Assembly (NCBI GenBank): GCA_014529385.2
Contig: CM043966.1
Span: 110,280,808-110,344,807, forward strand
From: Adiantum capillus-veneris
Lineage: Eukaryota; Streptophyta; Polypodiopsida; Polypodiales; Pteridaceae
DNA length: 64,000 nt
Reading direction: 5' to 3'
Part shown: positions 1-12,600 of the stretch, one piece after another
Layout of the letters: each line of letters begins with the position of its first letter
Numbering within the stretch: position 1 is the stretch's first letter
Notes under the pieces: generated by a model
What the model was told of the DNA's origin: nothing
The model's input: the letters and a program-made list of their open reading frames with translations, nothing else
Database searches by the model: none
Translations under genes and position numbers: made by a program

Positions 1-1643
1 TGTCTTTGGATCACCCATCTTTGAACTCGTGTCAATTTCCGTTTTCTCTATCTCTGGGTTCTCAGCAGCTTCCTTTTGAGCTTCCACTCTCGTAACTACT
101 TGAACTAGTACAACATTTTTATTTTTCGGGCTACTGGTAGGTGAACAATTTTCGAGACATTCGTTGGGATCTTTCTTGGATATTTGGGGATCAAGTGAAT
201 GACTCCACAATCAAGACAATAGGCATTTACTTGTGTGATCTCCGTCTGAGGACATTGTTTGACGAAGTGGTTGTCACAGTTTTTGTGACACTCTAGTTGA
301 GGAGCCTCTTTGTGAAATTCATCTTGGCTGTAAACAGGCTCTGACCTAGCTAAGCCTCTATATTCACAATAAACCGTAATGTCCTTTTGTTCATCTCGTC
401 TTTCTTTCTTCAGGTCGAAATGCAAGAGGTGGAGATTGTACAGGACTCACCACTCCATATGTTTCTCTTATCTTTTGTAGCTTCGAAGGGTAGTAGCCAC
501 TTTGGTTACGTTGTTATAACACATTGTAGCTGGTACTAGCGCTTGTTTGTTGGATCCTTCCATAATGGGTGTGTATCTCATGTCTATAGGCATTCAAGCA
601 TGTGGTAGTATAGGTTGTTGTCCTACGATAGGCTGTGGCCTTAAAACTCCTAATTTGACCTAGTGCATTCCCTATAGCGTATCTAGGTGGAGGAGGTGCT
701 ACTAGAATAGGTTGTGCATACCTCTCCTTAGCATATTCCATGCCATAGTAACACTCTTCCCTCGTATGGTTTATCCATTTTCTCTCAATTTTGCACCACT
801 TAAGCTCCTTCGGATTATAATTTACAAGAGGAGCTAACCTCTTGACCATTTTGTCGACAAAATTTTCTTGATCAATAGGTGCCACTGGCTTTGCAATGGA
901 CTCACTCATCTGTGACTCACTACGCTGAGAGGATGTGTCGTCCTCTTGACTCTTACAATCGTTTTCTTTATAGTTTTCACAGTTATCCACCAGATAAAGA
1001 GCTTATTTGATCAATTTGTTTAACATCAGGCTCCTTATCATATGGAGATCCATTTGAAGACCCGCATGTCTCATTCCGTGAATAAAGATCAATGTTAACC
1101 GTGCTTGCGTAGGAAGTTCCGCTCTTGGATAGAACTTATCTTTTGAGCCGTAATGCCACTTTGCGTACTGATTCACCCTCTTTTTTCTTGAATTTGTGGA
1201 TTTTCAAGACCATATTGTGAGCTATGCCTTTCTACAAAAATTCTTTGATGAATTCCTCAAACAACTCCTCTAGAGTCTCAAAATCTCGCCTTTCCACTGA
1301 GTCGAACCATGTAGCCGCGTCATCTTCTAGAGTTAGTCCGAATCCCGCAAACTGTGTTGCAAAATTTGAAACTTACTCTGCTATAATTACTCTTTTGAAA
1401 ATCTCTACGTGATCTATTGGATCTTTATCTCCGGTGTATTTCTTGTTCACCCATTTTTGGATCTGGGATGGTCTAACTCGCCAATTGTCTACAAGTCTAA
1501 CCATAGACTCTCCCAACCCTTCTCTCCCTTCAGGCCTTCTACCATGCCTAGGTTCTTCTTCCATGGTATTAGTCATTCTGTTGGAAATTGGTCCTTGAGA
1601 AGGCATGTCTGCCCTCTCTGTGATAATTTCATCTCTTGTTATA
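1..1643 (-). mobile_element. Ty3/Gypsy retrotransposon gag remnant (5' part, runs off window)
   Basis: Minus-strand translation from about 1640 down gives a typical Ty3/Gypsy gag: a basic N-terminal stretch, then the capsid signatures DPIDHVEIF, LEDDAATWFDSV, LEELFEEFIKEF and HKFKKKEGESVRK between about 1450 and 1140. A CCHC-like knuckle (CLDCGVIHLIPKYP, last Cys replaced by Tyr) lies near 190-230. Gag packages element RNA in cytoplasmic particles. The frame is broken by stops (for example after VIIAE near 1373 and after EEFIKEFL near 1230) and by frameshifts, so it is a dead copy. Protease, RT and integrase would lie left of position 1. The gag family is clear; the exact start is not, because the candidate ATG inside the 16-mer at 1643-1658 is out of frame by one base. 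Confidence 0.85.
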
Positions 1644-1934
1644 AGACCATATTAGGTATTTTGGTAAAAATCTCACATTATGGGAGTCTCCAAATCGACT
1701 AAATTCATGTAATTTGGGAATTTTCCACTTAAAGTGGGAAAAATTGAGGTGTGTGGTTAGTAAATAAAGTGAAAATCTCATAGGATTGTGGTGTTGATAA
1801 ACACCAAAAGTCAAGAGGATGTACAACACATGGATTTGAATAATAACTACGAATTACATAAAACAAAGGAAGATACAAAAAAGATTTTGTTTACAAATTG
1901 ACTAGTATAGTCACAATAGAAGCTCCACATAATT
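1644..1934. other. Spacer between Gypsy gag and transposase; probable Gypsy 5' leader or LTR remnant
   Basis: No coding feature is recognised. By position it should hold the 5' leader and possibly the 5' LTR of the minus-strand Gypsy element, but no matching LTR partner is in the window and no clear tRNA primer site was found. It contains AAGACCATATTAGGTA at 1643-1658, which recurs at both inner ends of the large inverted repeat, and a 13-mer TAAAGTGGGAAAA near 1733 that also occurs just inside those ends. Confidence 0.4.
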
Positions 1935-4900
1935 CTACTCCACATTTGATACCATATCTGAACTTTGATCCAAGTGTGGTTGATGTGCACGAGTGAGGCC
2001 TTCTTTGGCTTTTAGAGCATGCCTTTCTGGAATCTTTATTCTAGAAAATGGTCCTTCTTTGTTGGGTCTCCAGGACCAAACAATTGCATCTACAATTTCC
2101 CACACTTGTGGGTCCTTATAATTGACAGCCCAATAACCCTTCCAACAATCACTGTAAGCTTGAGTATCTGTCATCCCACTTTTTCTCGCGCAAGGTGCCC
2201 AATATTGAATCAAGAGTTTTCTCTAGTTTGGTGATGTAGGCTCATTATCAATGTCAGATAAAGCCATTGCAAGCCACACTGGATAGATTTCTGTGTCACT
2301 CGAAACAAGCATAAGAAAGTCACCTTGGTGCACATCAGACATAGGGTCAAACTCTTCCCTTGGCCTATCTCGTTGAGGCCCACAAAAATGATCATTCAAC
2401 TCTTCAAGGCCTAGGAATCTTTCTGCTCCTTGTTGCAAATTCATTGTAGTGCTTTGTAGGTGAGAATATTCTTGAATTTTTGGCCAAAACATTTCATACA
2501 AGACTCCCTCTGGTATGATTTCTTTTCCAATCTCTTCAATTACCTTACTCCAATAATCTATCACGGGTCTATAATATCGCGGAATACTTGAACCATTCCC
2601 TAAATTTTTCCAAAATTTTATATAGTTCTTTAGCCCCAAAATGACTTCTTCGTGGGCCTTGACATACTCCGCCATTTGTACTAGAGGTGGATCTCCATGT
2701 GGTAACATTGGCTTGCCTTCTGTGTCTGTTTTCCAAAGGCGAATACTTCCACTCCAACTTGATACACCTACATGTGCCTTATATTGCATCATTGGTGTCT
2801 CATCCTACATAAAGAACCTGAACTGAAGTGGTTTGGAATGTCCAACAAGTATGTCTTGTCCATCACAAAGATAGCCATCACAATATTGCTTGAAATCGGG
2901 GATCTTTGTGAGAAAAAATGGAGCTGGAGATGAAGATGAGATGTTTTGTAATGTATCCATTAAATGTGGCAAAGTATAGGTTTGTGTAACTATCAACTTC
3001 TCTGAAAACCTACTAAACATGGCATCTATGTCCTCATGTGTATGCCCAACCATTAAAAATCCTAGCTGGATGGTTTTGAAAACACCCCTTGCAACAAGCA
3101 TTGACAAATAGGCAAATAAGTATCGATTTTTGTTTTCCCCTGCACAATTATCCAATTGTAGCAACAAGTTCTCTGGCAATCTGCGAAATGTTGACCCCAA
3201 TTCCTCTTCTGCAATTTCTGACGACTGCACAATGGGCTCTTTTCCATCACTCAAGTTATGGTAGTCCAAAGCATTCCTTGAGTTCAAAGCATGTAGTAGT
3301 GAAATATTGCTCCTTGGAAGTCCATTTGTTACTAGATCACCAAGAGGATGCTTATCTATCCTCTCTACGTTATGTAAACAATTAGCAATTGAGCCAATTG
3401 TAAGATTTGGATCAGCTGGCCACAAACCATTCAAGACAAAGTGTCCGTAATGACCTTCTCTATATCCATGAGTGATCATGCCAATCAATGCCACCTGCAG
3501 ATTATATCCTGAATCCACACCCTTAGGAACAATTCATAATCTAGGAATGGCAGTCTTCTTTTGATCCATCTTATCATGGATTATGCATACATATTTTTGT
3601 GGTTGAGTTTCTGAATACATGCTCCATGCATAATATAGGCTTCTGCAACTCTTTTGTTGTGCCATGTGAACTTCTCTCTCCCTCAAGAGAAGAGCTCTCT
3701 CTTCAAGAGAAGGTTTAGCTTCTAACCTTGCCTTGATTGAGCTACAAATATTGCACTTAGAGAACTCACTCGTCTTTGTTAAAGTGACATGTGGGTACTC
3801 TTTGTTCCAAATTCTACCAAAAGAAGATTGGGATAGCTTCTTCTCATAGCCCATTTGGTCAAGTGTCGTGTTGATTTCACATAAAATATCCACTTGTTTG
3901 TATGTTGATGGAATCACCAATTGAGTCTCTCTTGAGCCATCTAGCAGTGTTCTACTTCTATGTGGCATCTTCTCAGAGTTGTTTTCCACAAACTCATTTA
4001 GTAGCGCTCTTGCTAAACTAGTATGTTGAAGTCCCCTTCTCAATGTACATGTGTTCCCATGTACATATTGGCGCACACCATTTTCAAAGTTCTCCTTGTA
4101 TCGATAAAATGATGTCTTTGGTATTCCATGTAGCTCATACCATGCTCTACAACAAACAATAGATCCATTTAGCCTGAATTGGTATCGTGACTTCTCATCT
4201 TTCTGATAACATATAGAAAGAACATCATAAACATAATTAGTGCGTGATTTTTGAGACTCTCCCCAAAACTGTTGTCGTAACCTTGTCACCATATCATGAT
4301 CTGCAAACTGGCAACATTTTTGTGCACAACAATCAATGCATGATACCCTTTGAATTGATTTGTTTGAAAGGTAAAAAGTCGAAGCTGGTGCTGCTTTTGA
4401 TTTTTGAGTCCTGTTCATGAAAGTGTATTGTCTCTTCTTTGACAACTGGACAACATTACTCCCATCAAGTTTTTTTCCAACATTGTCATCGTTGGATACA
4501 TCCTCATATGTAGCATGCATGCCATCAATAGGAACAAAGCGTTGTAATGGGCTCCCATTCAACATTGTTGTCTGCTTGATGGGCCACTTTAGCAAAGTGA
4601 TGCTACCCACTTCAACCACATCATCAATGCTTGCATTTTCTCTTTCAATACACACACCCACACAATCAGGACCAAGTTCCTGAAAGTTGACATAATCATG
4701 TGGAAATACATATAAGATGGTCCCTTCATTCATGGTTTGCATCATTGTGTCATCTTTTAAAAGGACCCTCTGATTTCTCCAAGACTCTCGAATCACAGCT
4801 TCAAATTCTGGGCTTGTCATAGGTATTGCATCTGTAACTAGAGGATCAGAATGATCATGTTCTTCATCACCATTGTAGCTTTCCTGTGGATCAATTAAGT

Positions 4901-5162
4901 TCCCATTTAATACAAAAGATTGCAAAAGAAGCTTTGACCATCGAACAACACTCCATAATGAGCCTTGGAGAGATGAAGTATCCATTGTAGGAAAAGGTAG
5001 GACCACATCCTTCAAGCATTCCTCCACTAGTATGGAGACATTTCCTTGCCCTATCTTTGTACCACCACAAGTGGAATCTGGATTTGTTCTACACACACAA
5101 CCAATACCAACAATTTCATTGTCAAGTATCATATATACTTTCTCCCCAGATTCGAAGTCCAT
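1935..5162 (-). pseudogene. DUF7869-type (DDE-like) transposase, decayed by three in-frame stops
   Basis: One frame runs from an ATG at 5162 to a TAG at 1937-1935, about 1,075 codons, interrupted only by TGA at 3536-3534, TAG at 2807-2805 and TAG at 2225-2223. Visible parts in order are an N-terminal region, a Cys-rich segment near residue 280 (CIDCCAQKCC), and a C-terminal catalytic-like region. That region has HDKMDQKK (residues 529-536), QLDNCAGENKNR (about 669-680) and GHTHEDIDAMFSRF (about 707-720). The last two are hallmarks of DUF7869-type proteins, regarded as RNase H-fold DDE-like transposases in protists, animals and plants; acidic residues in the three motifs would be the catalytic candidates. 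All three internal stops could come from single C-to-T changes in CGA or CAG. TTACAG lies directly 5' of the first codons, so upstream exons may exist beyond the satellite. No terminal inverted repeats were identified. Confidence 0.72.
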
Positions 5163-5397
5163 CCTGTAAGTGGAAAAGATTACATTGTTATATCCATAGT
5201 TATAGAAAAATACTCTTCAAACAAAAAATCATGCTACAACATGAAAAAGGTTTCCATAGGTTGGACAAGTGGTGAACCTTGAGACCAAATCCTCCTTGCT
5301 ATATTAATGGAAGCATGGTTGGAAATTATGGTGGATCTTGAAACCAAAGTATCCTTGCTATATTAGAGCATAGGTTGGACAAGTGGTGGACCTAGTT
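5163..5397. other. Satellite-core flank upstream of the transposase ORF, possible intron end
   Basis: On the minus strand the sequence just before the transposase ATG is pyrimidine-rich and ends in TTACAG, a good 3' splice site. The remainder contains two or three degenerate copies of the satellite core (near 5258, 5310 and 5368) and no coding signal. Confidence 0.4.
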
Positions 5398-6510
5398 GTA
5401 ATACCCACTGCCACCTATCAACTACTATAGGACTATGCTTTCCAATGTCCAAGTATCCCTTGAGTCTTTCAAGGTTGAACACGTGGTGGACCTTGAAAAG
5501 AAAATCCCCTTTCTATATCAGAGCATAGCTTGGACAAGTGGTGGACCTAGTTATAATGCCCAATATCCAAGGTGAAACACCTTAGGACCTTGCTACCTTA
5601 CTTGCCAATGTTTACGTAGCCCCTCATTTCTTTAATGGAAGCAAGGTTGGACAAGTGGTGGACCTTGAAACCAAAGCCTCTTTGCTATATGAGAGCATAG
5701 GTTGGGCCTAGTTGTAATACCCACTTCCACCTATCAACTACTATAGGACTATGCTTTCCAATGTCCAAGTATCCCTTGAGTCTTGCAAGGTTGAACACGT
5801 GGTGGACCTTGAAAAGAAAATCCCCTTTCTATATCAGAGCATAGCTTGGACAAGTGGTGGACCTAGTTATAATGCCCAATATCCAAGGTGAAATACCTTA
5901 GGACCTTGCTACCTTGCTTGCCAATGTTTACGTAGCTCCTCATTTCTTTAATGGAAGCAAGGTTGGACAAGTGGTGGACCTTGAAACCAAAGCCGCTTTG
6001 CTATATGAGAGCATAGGTTGGACCTAGTTGTAATACCCACTGCCACCTATCAACTACTATAGGACTATGCTTTCCAATGTCCAAGTATCCCTTGAGTCTT
6101 GCAAGGTTGAACACGTGGTGGACCTTGAAACCAAAATCCCCTTTCTATATCAGATCATAGCTTGGACAAGTGGTGGACCTAGTTATAATTCCCAATATCC
6201 AAGGTGAAACACCTTAGGACCTTGCTACCTTGCTTGCCCATGTTTACGTAGCCCCTCATTTCTTTAATGGAAGCAAGGTTGGACAAGTGGTGGACCTTGA
6301 AACCAAAGCCTCTTTGCTATATGAGAGCATAGGTTGGACCTAGTTGTAATACCCACTGCCACCTATCAACTACTATAGGGCTATGCTTTCCAATGTCCAA
6401 GTATCCCTTGAGTCTTGCAAGGTTGAACACGTGGTGGATTATTGAAACCAAAATCCCCTTTCTATATTAGAGCATATCTTGGACAAGTGATGGACCTAGT
6501 TATAATGCCC
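5398..6510 (+). repeat. 316-bp tandem repeat, about 3.5 copies
   Basis: The phrase GTAATACCCACT begins at 5398, 5714, 6030 and 6346, exactly 316 bp apart. The phrase GCAAGGTTGGACAAG begins at 5641, 5957 and 6273, also 316 bp apart. Each unit contains three variants of the satellite core (TTGGACAAGTGG and GTTGAACACGTGG forms). Copies are nearly identical, so the array is younger than the degenerate repeats around it. No coding potential is seen. Confidence 0.95.
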
Positions 6511-7125
6511 CTCCTTTCTTTAATGGAAGAAAGGTTGAAAAAGTGGTGAATCTTGAAACCCAAACCCTTTGGCTATATATAGAGGATAGCTTGGACAAGT
6601 GGTGGGCTTAGTTGTAGTATCCAATGTCCAAGGTCCAAGGTGAACTATGTAAAGACCTTACTTCCAAAAACAAAGTGGTACAAGTGGTTCTCCTTGAAAC
6701 CAAAACCTCCTTAGTGTATTAGAACATAGCTTGGAGAAGTGGTGGACTTAGTTGTAATGGTGAATGTCCAAAGCAAACTATTATAGGACCTTGCTTCCCA
6801 AATCAAGTTTGGACAAGTGGTGGATCTTGAAACCAAAACCCCCTTACTCTATTAGAGCATAGCTTAGATAAGTGGTGGACGTAGCTGTCATGGAAAATGT
6901 TCAATGTAAACTGCTACAGGACCTTGCTATTAAATGTCTAAGTAGAGCTAGCTTCTTTAATGGAATCAAGGTTGGGAAAGTGGTGCATCTTGAAACCAAA
7001 AGCCCTTTATTGTATTAGAGCATAGCTTGGACAAGTGAGGGACCTAGTTTTAATGTGTGATATCCAAGAAAAGTATTACAAGACCTTGCTTTCCAATATT
7101 TGAATTGGTCAAGTGGTTAAAACTA
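6511..7125 (+). repeat. Degenerate copies of the satellite family
   Basis: About six diverged units of 100-160 bp, each with a core such as TTGGACAAGTGGTGG followed by CTTGAAACCAAAACC and 'tattagagcatagctt', continue the 316-bp array but no longer hold a fixed period. Confidence 0.8.
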
Positions 7126-7620
7126 AGTATAAAACTTTGACCATTTTCTTCTCGAATCGCCAAAAAGCTAGTTTTAGACCCCCCTAAATGAAAATGGTTT
7201 AGGGTGGCCTTAAACAACGTTTTTTCAAAGACTTGAACAAAAGGGTTGCCGAAGAGTAATGAAAATTTATTATGGCTTGAAGTGCCTGAGTATGTGAAAA
7301 CAAGCCTAGGTTTTCCACGAGGCAAAAGGTGACATAATAAGAACATTGGAAACTTAGGATTGACCATGTGGCCTAAACTTTGGCAAGTGAAGTGGTGGCC
7401 AAGTTTTGTGGCACAATGTGCACTTGGTCCTATATGTGTTGACCACTTGGATAAATCTAGGACCATACGGCCAAACCTTTGGCACCTTAAATATAGTATG
7501 GGACATAATCTATAACTGCTATAGTAAATTAGTAGTATAGTTAATATGTTAATATTTGTATTATATGTAAGTATATGCTAAATATAATTTATGTTCAAAA
7601 TTTCACTAATGAAGAATGTT
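7126..7620. other. Unassigned sequence
   Basis: A 138-codon minus-strand open frame (7466-7050) has no recognisable motif. The satellite core is essentially absent. From about 7500 the sequence becomes AT-rich. Nothing further can be assigned. Confidence 0.4.
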
Positions 7621-7850
7621 CCCATTTAGCACTCTAGATGTGGGGTGGTGGAGCAATGCCACAATGGGGTGACAAGGCAGCGCTTCCACGTGAGGTTTGG
7701 GGGTAGTGCTCTTGATGAGGTTGTGGAATATAGCGCTCTCGATGGTGGGGCTTGGGAGGCTGATTTTGGGATATTGTTCTGGGCGGGGTCCGGGGCAGCG
7801 CCCCGGGCGGGGTCAAGGGGCGGGCGGGGTCAAGGGGCGGCATAGAGTTA
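7621..7850. other. GC-rich patch with short internal duplications, LTR-like
   Basis: This patch is sharply GC-rich against an AT-rich background. GGCGGGGTC is repeated three times within 7778-7836 (GCGGGGTCCGGGGC, GCGGGGTCAAGGGGC, GCGGGGTCAAGGGGC), with a CCCCGGGG-like palindrome near 7795. Such G-rich runs are common in LTRs of plant retrotransposons, but no second copy or coding domain is present, so solo-LTR origin is only a guess. Confidence 0.35.
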
Positions 7851-8390
7851 CGCATGTTTTGCATATTTTCAACCATGATTTCTTTAATTTTGGCCGTGTG
7901 AATTGGTTAATGTTTTATACTGCTTTTGTTTTTTTAAATCCTATGATAAAACATGGACTTGTAGCATACGTGGCATTCTAATAAACCCTATCAAGATTAG
8001 GCGCAGAGAGAGCGTACGAGCAACGCACACAGAGAAAGCAGTCAAGCAGCAAACACACAGAAAGCGCACACGAATTGCACACAGTTGGAGTATACGCGCG
8101 CGTAGAGGAGCAAACCCGGCATCGTACACAACACACAGGTGGAGCGCACAGGATTGAAAGTTCGCGCACAAGATAAAGAAACAGCAGCGAACGCTTCGAG
8201 AAGGGAAGGATCGGGCATAGCTTCTTCTCAGGAGACATTGCACACCTCACAAATAGAGAAAAAATAGGTATTTCTCTCTCTCTCTCTCACTCTCTGTCTT
8301 TCTCCATATAGAGAAGATGGTTCTCTGTAACTCTTTCTTGCACACACACACTCTCGTCAAAAGACAAAGATACATAGTTTAAAAGTATCC
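7851..8390. other. Unassigned sequence with low-complexity tracts
   Basis: Contains CACACA/GAGAGC-rich stretches near 8010-8120 and a CT tract near 8270-8300. No open frame looks like a gene. It could be the continuation of a decayed LTR beginning in the GC-rich patch. Confidence 0.3.
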
Positions 8391-8665
8391 CCGCACACAT
8401 ACACATATTCCCACACATCGTCTTCCTCTCTTCTACATACATAACCACAGTGAAATCTGTTATCTTGCTGTCTCTCTCTTGAAAATACATACACATATTC
8501 CCACACATTGTCTTCCTCTCTTCCACATACATAACCACAGTGAAATCTTTTATCTTGTTGTCTCTCTCTTGAAAATACGTGCACATATTCCCATACATCG
8601 TCTTCCTCTCTTCCACATACATAAACATAGTGAAATATGTTATCTTTCTCTCTCTCCTCTCTCTA
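8391..8665 (+). repeat. 90-bp tandem repeat, three copies
   Basis: CACATATTCCC occurs at 8402, 8492 and 8582, a constant 90-bp period. Each copy runs through CGTCTTCCTCTCTTC, ACATACATAA and the CT-rich TTGTCTCTCTCTTGAAAATAC. Copies differ at a few positions. It yields a repetitive open frame on each strand, but these are by-products of a 90-bp (30-codon) period. Confidence 0.9.
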
Positions 8666-8678
8666 GAAAACAGGTATT

Positions 8679-8710
<32 letters not shown>

Positions 8711-9614
8711 TGTATCTTGCTATCTCTCTCTTGAAAATACATGCTCATGTATGTGTGCGTCAGTGTTATCTATGTGTATGTATGTATATTTGTGTTATTT
8801 CGTTGTAATACTCATACATAATGCAGATACACAATTACACTTAATTACGATATGCACACATAGTATATATACATACATAAATATCACAAATAACTAACAC
8901 ATTGTAATACTAATAAACTTGAATGGAAGACTTACTTGTGTGATCTGTTAAAGTCGATTCTTGTAGCGAGTTGTGGATGTATGCTGAGTTGATTTTCCTC
9001 TAATCCATTTGTAGATATGATTGTAACTTCTGTTTCTCAAAAAAAGTAGTGTTGTTTAGTGATACACCAAATGGACATAAATGGTTGAAACTAGGACATG
9101 TAGAACAAAAATATTTGTATTTCTTTGGATGAATATATACACTTTTTGGTGACCCTTACCACAAGTGGTGGACCTTGAGACCAGTGGACTATAAGGACCT
9201 CCAAACAATACCTTGTACACTTAATCCTTCTTGGTATCTAGGTTGGACAAGTGGAGAACCTTGTTCAAATTCTCTAACCAATCTCGCTAACATGGTGACA
9301 TAATTTAGGTGTGATAAATTCATATCTATGCAAGCTAATATCAGTTTAGGCTTGTTAATTTGAATTTGTTTGAATTTATGTACAATATAATGATTTGAGG
9401 TTTGCAAATTTGAATTTAGGTGGTATAATGATATCTTTTTGTGGTAAACTTGAATTTAAAATCAATTTCACGTAGAATGTTTTAAATTTAAGTGGTAAAA
9501 TTTAAATTTTATAAAAAACTTTGAATTTTAAAATTTGGGAGGGATATTTTAAATTTAGGCGATAAGATTTTGAATTTTAAATTTAGGCCGGAAGGTTTCG
9601 AATTTATAGCAATA
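8666..9614. other. AT-rich spacer with isolated satellite cores
   Basis: CT and CTAT microsatellite near 8675-8712, then AT-rich sequence with TGAATTT/AATTTAAA runs at about 9310-9600. Two cores of the satellite appear, near 9160 and 9243. No gene is recognised. Confidence 0.45.
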
Positions 9615-12600
9615 TCTCCCTTATATAAGAGAGTACAGGTTGGACAAGTGGTGGACCTTAAAGCCAGAGCATCCATGCTACTGGACATGATAGGTAGAGA
9701 ATCTAGTTGAATATTGTATCTCCAAGTGGTAAGAAAGAATAACTTTTAAGATATAGCCTTATAGGTTGGAAAAGTGGTGGACCTTAACACCCACATATTC
9801 TTAATAGAATGACATAGAGTCGAAAAGTCCTGAATCTTGAGACAAAATCACTCATGCCACTAGTGATAATAGCTTGGACAAGTGGTGTCCCTTGAATGTA
9901 AACCCCCCATGTGCAAAATATCGTGGGTTTAAGGTATTTCGATGGAGCCTAGCATCTTGGAGACATGGTGTATCTTGCTTCTCTTCATTTTTCGATGGAG
10001 CCTATCTTGGACAAATGGTGGAGCATACTTCTCTCTATGTTTCAATGAACCCTAGCTTGGACAAGTGGTGGAACTTTGCTTCTTTCAATGATTCAATAGA
10101 GTTAGCTTGAATAAGTGGTGGACCTTGGAACCGAACCCCCATGTAAAACCTATCATGGTCACTCCAAGTGGTAAGAAAGAATAACCTTTAAGATATAGTC
10201 TTATAGGTTGGACAAGTGCTGGACCTTAACACCCAAATATTCGTAATATAATGACATAGAGTGGAAAAGTCATGAATCTTCAGACAAAACCACTCATGCT
10301 ACTAGCGATAATAGCTTGGACTAGTGGTGGCCCTTGAAGGTAAACCCCCCATGTGCAAAATATCTTGGGTTTAAGGTATTTCGATGGAGCTTAGCATCTT
10401 GGAGACATGGTTTATCTTGCTTCTCTTCATTTTTCGATGGAGCCTATCTTAGAAAAATGTTGGAGCATCCTTCTCTCCATGTTTCAATGGACCCTAGCTT
10501 GGACAAGTGGGTGAACCTTTGCTTCTCTCTCTGTTTCAATAGAGTTAGCTTGGACAAGTGGTGGACCTTGGAACCAAACCCCCATGTAAAACCTATCATG
10601 GTCACTCCAAGTGGTAAGAAAGAATAACCTTAAAGATATAGCCTTATAGGTTGGACAAGTGGTGGACTTTAACACCCACATATTCTTAATATAATGACAT
10701 AGAGTGGAAAAGTGGTGAATCTTGAGACAAAACCACCCATGCTACTAGCGATAATAGCTTGGACAAGTGGTGGACCTTGAATGTAAACCCCCCATCTACG
10801 AAATATTTTGGGTTTGAGGTATGTCGATGAAGCCTAGCATCTTGGAGACATGGTGCAGCTTGCTTCTCTTCATGTTTCAATGGAGCCTATCTTGGACAAA
10901 TGGTGGAGCATCCTTCTCTCTATGTTTCAATGGACCCTAGCTTGGACAAGTGGTGGAAGTTTGCTTCTCTCTATGATTCAATAGAGTTAGCTTGGTCAAG
11001 TGGTGGACCTTGAACCCAAACCCCCATGTAAAACCTATCATGGTCACTCCAAGTGGTGAGAAAGAATAACCTTTAGATATAGCCTTATAGGTTGGACAAG
11101 TGTTGGACCTTAACACCCTAATATTCTTAATATAATTACATAGAGTGAAAAAGTGATGAATCTTGAGACAAAACCACTCATGCTACTAGCGGTAATAGCT
11201 TGGACAGGTGGTGGACCTTGAACGTAAACCCCCCATGTTTCAATAGAGTTAGCTTCGACAAATGGTGGAGCATCCTTCTCTCCATGTTTCAATGGAGCCT
11301 AGCTTGGACAAGTGGTGGACCTTTGTTTCTCTCTATGTTTCAATAGAGTTAGCTTGGACAAGTGGTGGACCTTGGAAACAAACCCCCATGTAAAACCTAT
11401 CATGGTCACTCCAAGTGGTAAGAAAGAATAACCTTTAAGATGTAGCCTTATAGGTTGGACAAGTGGTGGACCTTAACACCCACATATTCTTAATAAATGT
11501 GGTGAATGTTGCGACCAAACCACTCAGGCTACTAGAAATAATAGCTTGGATAAGTGGTGGACTTTTAATGTAAACCCCTCATCTACGAAATATCGTGGGT
11601 TTAATGTATTTCATGGAGCCTAGCATCTTGGAGACATGGTGCAGCTTGCTTCTTGTCATGTTTCAATGGAGCTTATTTTGGACAAATGGTGGAGCATCCT
11701 TCTCTCCATGTTTCAATGGATCCTAGCTTGGACAAGTGGTGGACCTTTGTTTCTCTCTATGTTTCAATAGAGTTAGCTTGGACAAGTGGTGGAACTTGGA
11801 ACCAAACCCCCATGTAAAACCTATCATGGTCACTCCAGGTGGTAAGAAAGAATAACCTTTAAGATATAGCCTTATAGGTTGGTCAAGTGGTAGACGTTAA
11901 CACCCACATATTCTTAATATAATGACATAGAGTTGAAAAGTGGTGAATCTTGAGACCAAACCACTCAGGCTACTACCAGTAATAGCTTCGACTAGTGTTG
12001 GACCTTGAATGTAAACCCCTCATCTTCGAAATATTGTGGGTTTAATGTTTTTCGATGGAGCCTAGCATCTTGGAGACATGGTGCAGCTTGCTTCTTGTCA
12101 TGTTTCAATGGAGCCTATCTTGGACAAATGGTGGAGCATCCTTCTCTCCATGTTTTAATGGACCCTAGATTCGACAACTGGTGGACCTTTTCTTCTCTCT
12201 ATGAAAAGAATAGAGTTAGCTTCAATAAGTGGTGGACCTTAAAACCAAACCCCCATGTAAAACATATTATGGTCATTTTAAGTGGTGACAAAGAATACCC
12301 TTTAAGATATACCCTTATAGATTGGACAAGTGGTCAACCTTAACACCCTGATCTTCTTAATATAATGACATAGAGTGGAAAAGTGGTGAATCTTGAGACC
12401 AAATTACTCATACTACTAGGGATAATAGCTTGGACAAGTGGTTGACCTTGAATTTAAACCTCACATGTACAAAATATCGTGGGTTTAAGGTATTTCAATG
12501 GATCCTAGCATCTTGGAGAAATGGTGCAGCTTGCTTCTCTTCATGTTTCAATGAAGACTATCTTGGACAAATGGTGACTCATCCTTCTCTCCATGTTTCA

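Noticed and set aside
7050-7466. 138-codon minus-strand frame as a possible upstream exon of the transposase
   Set aside because: No motif, no convincing 5' splice site and no similarity to the transposase N terminus could be seen.
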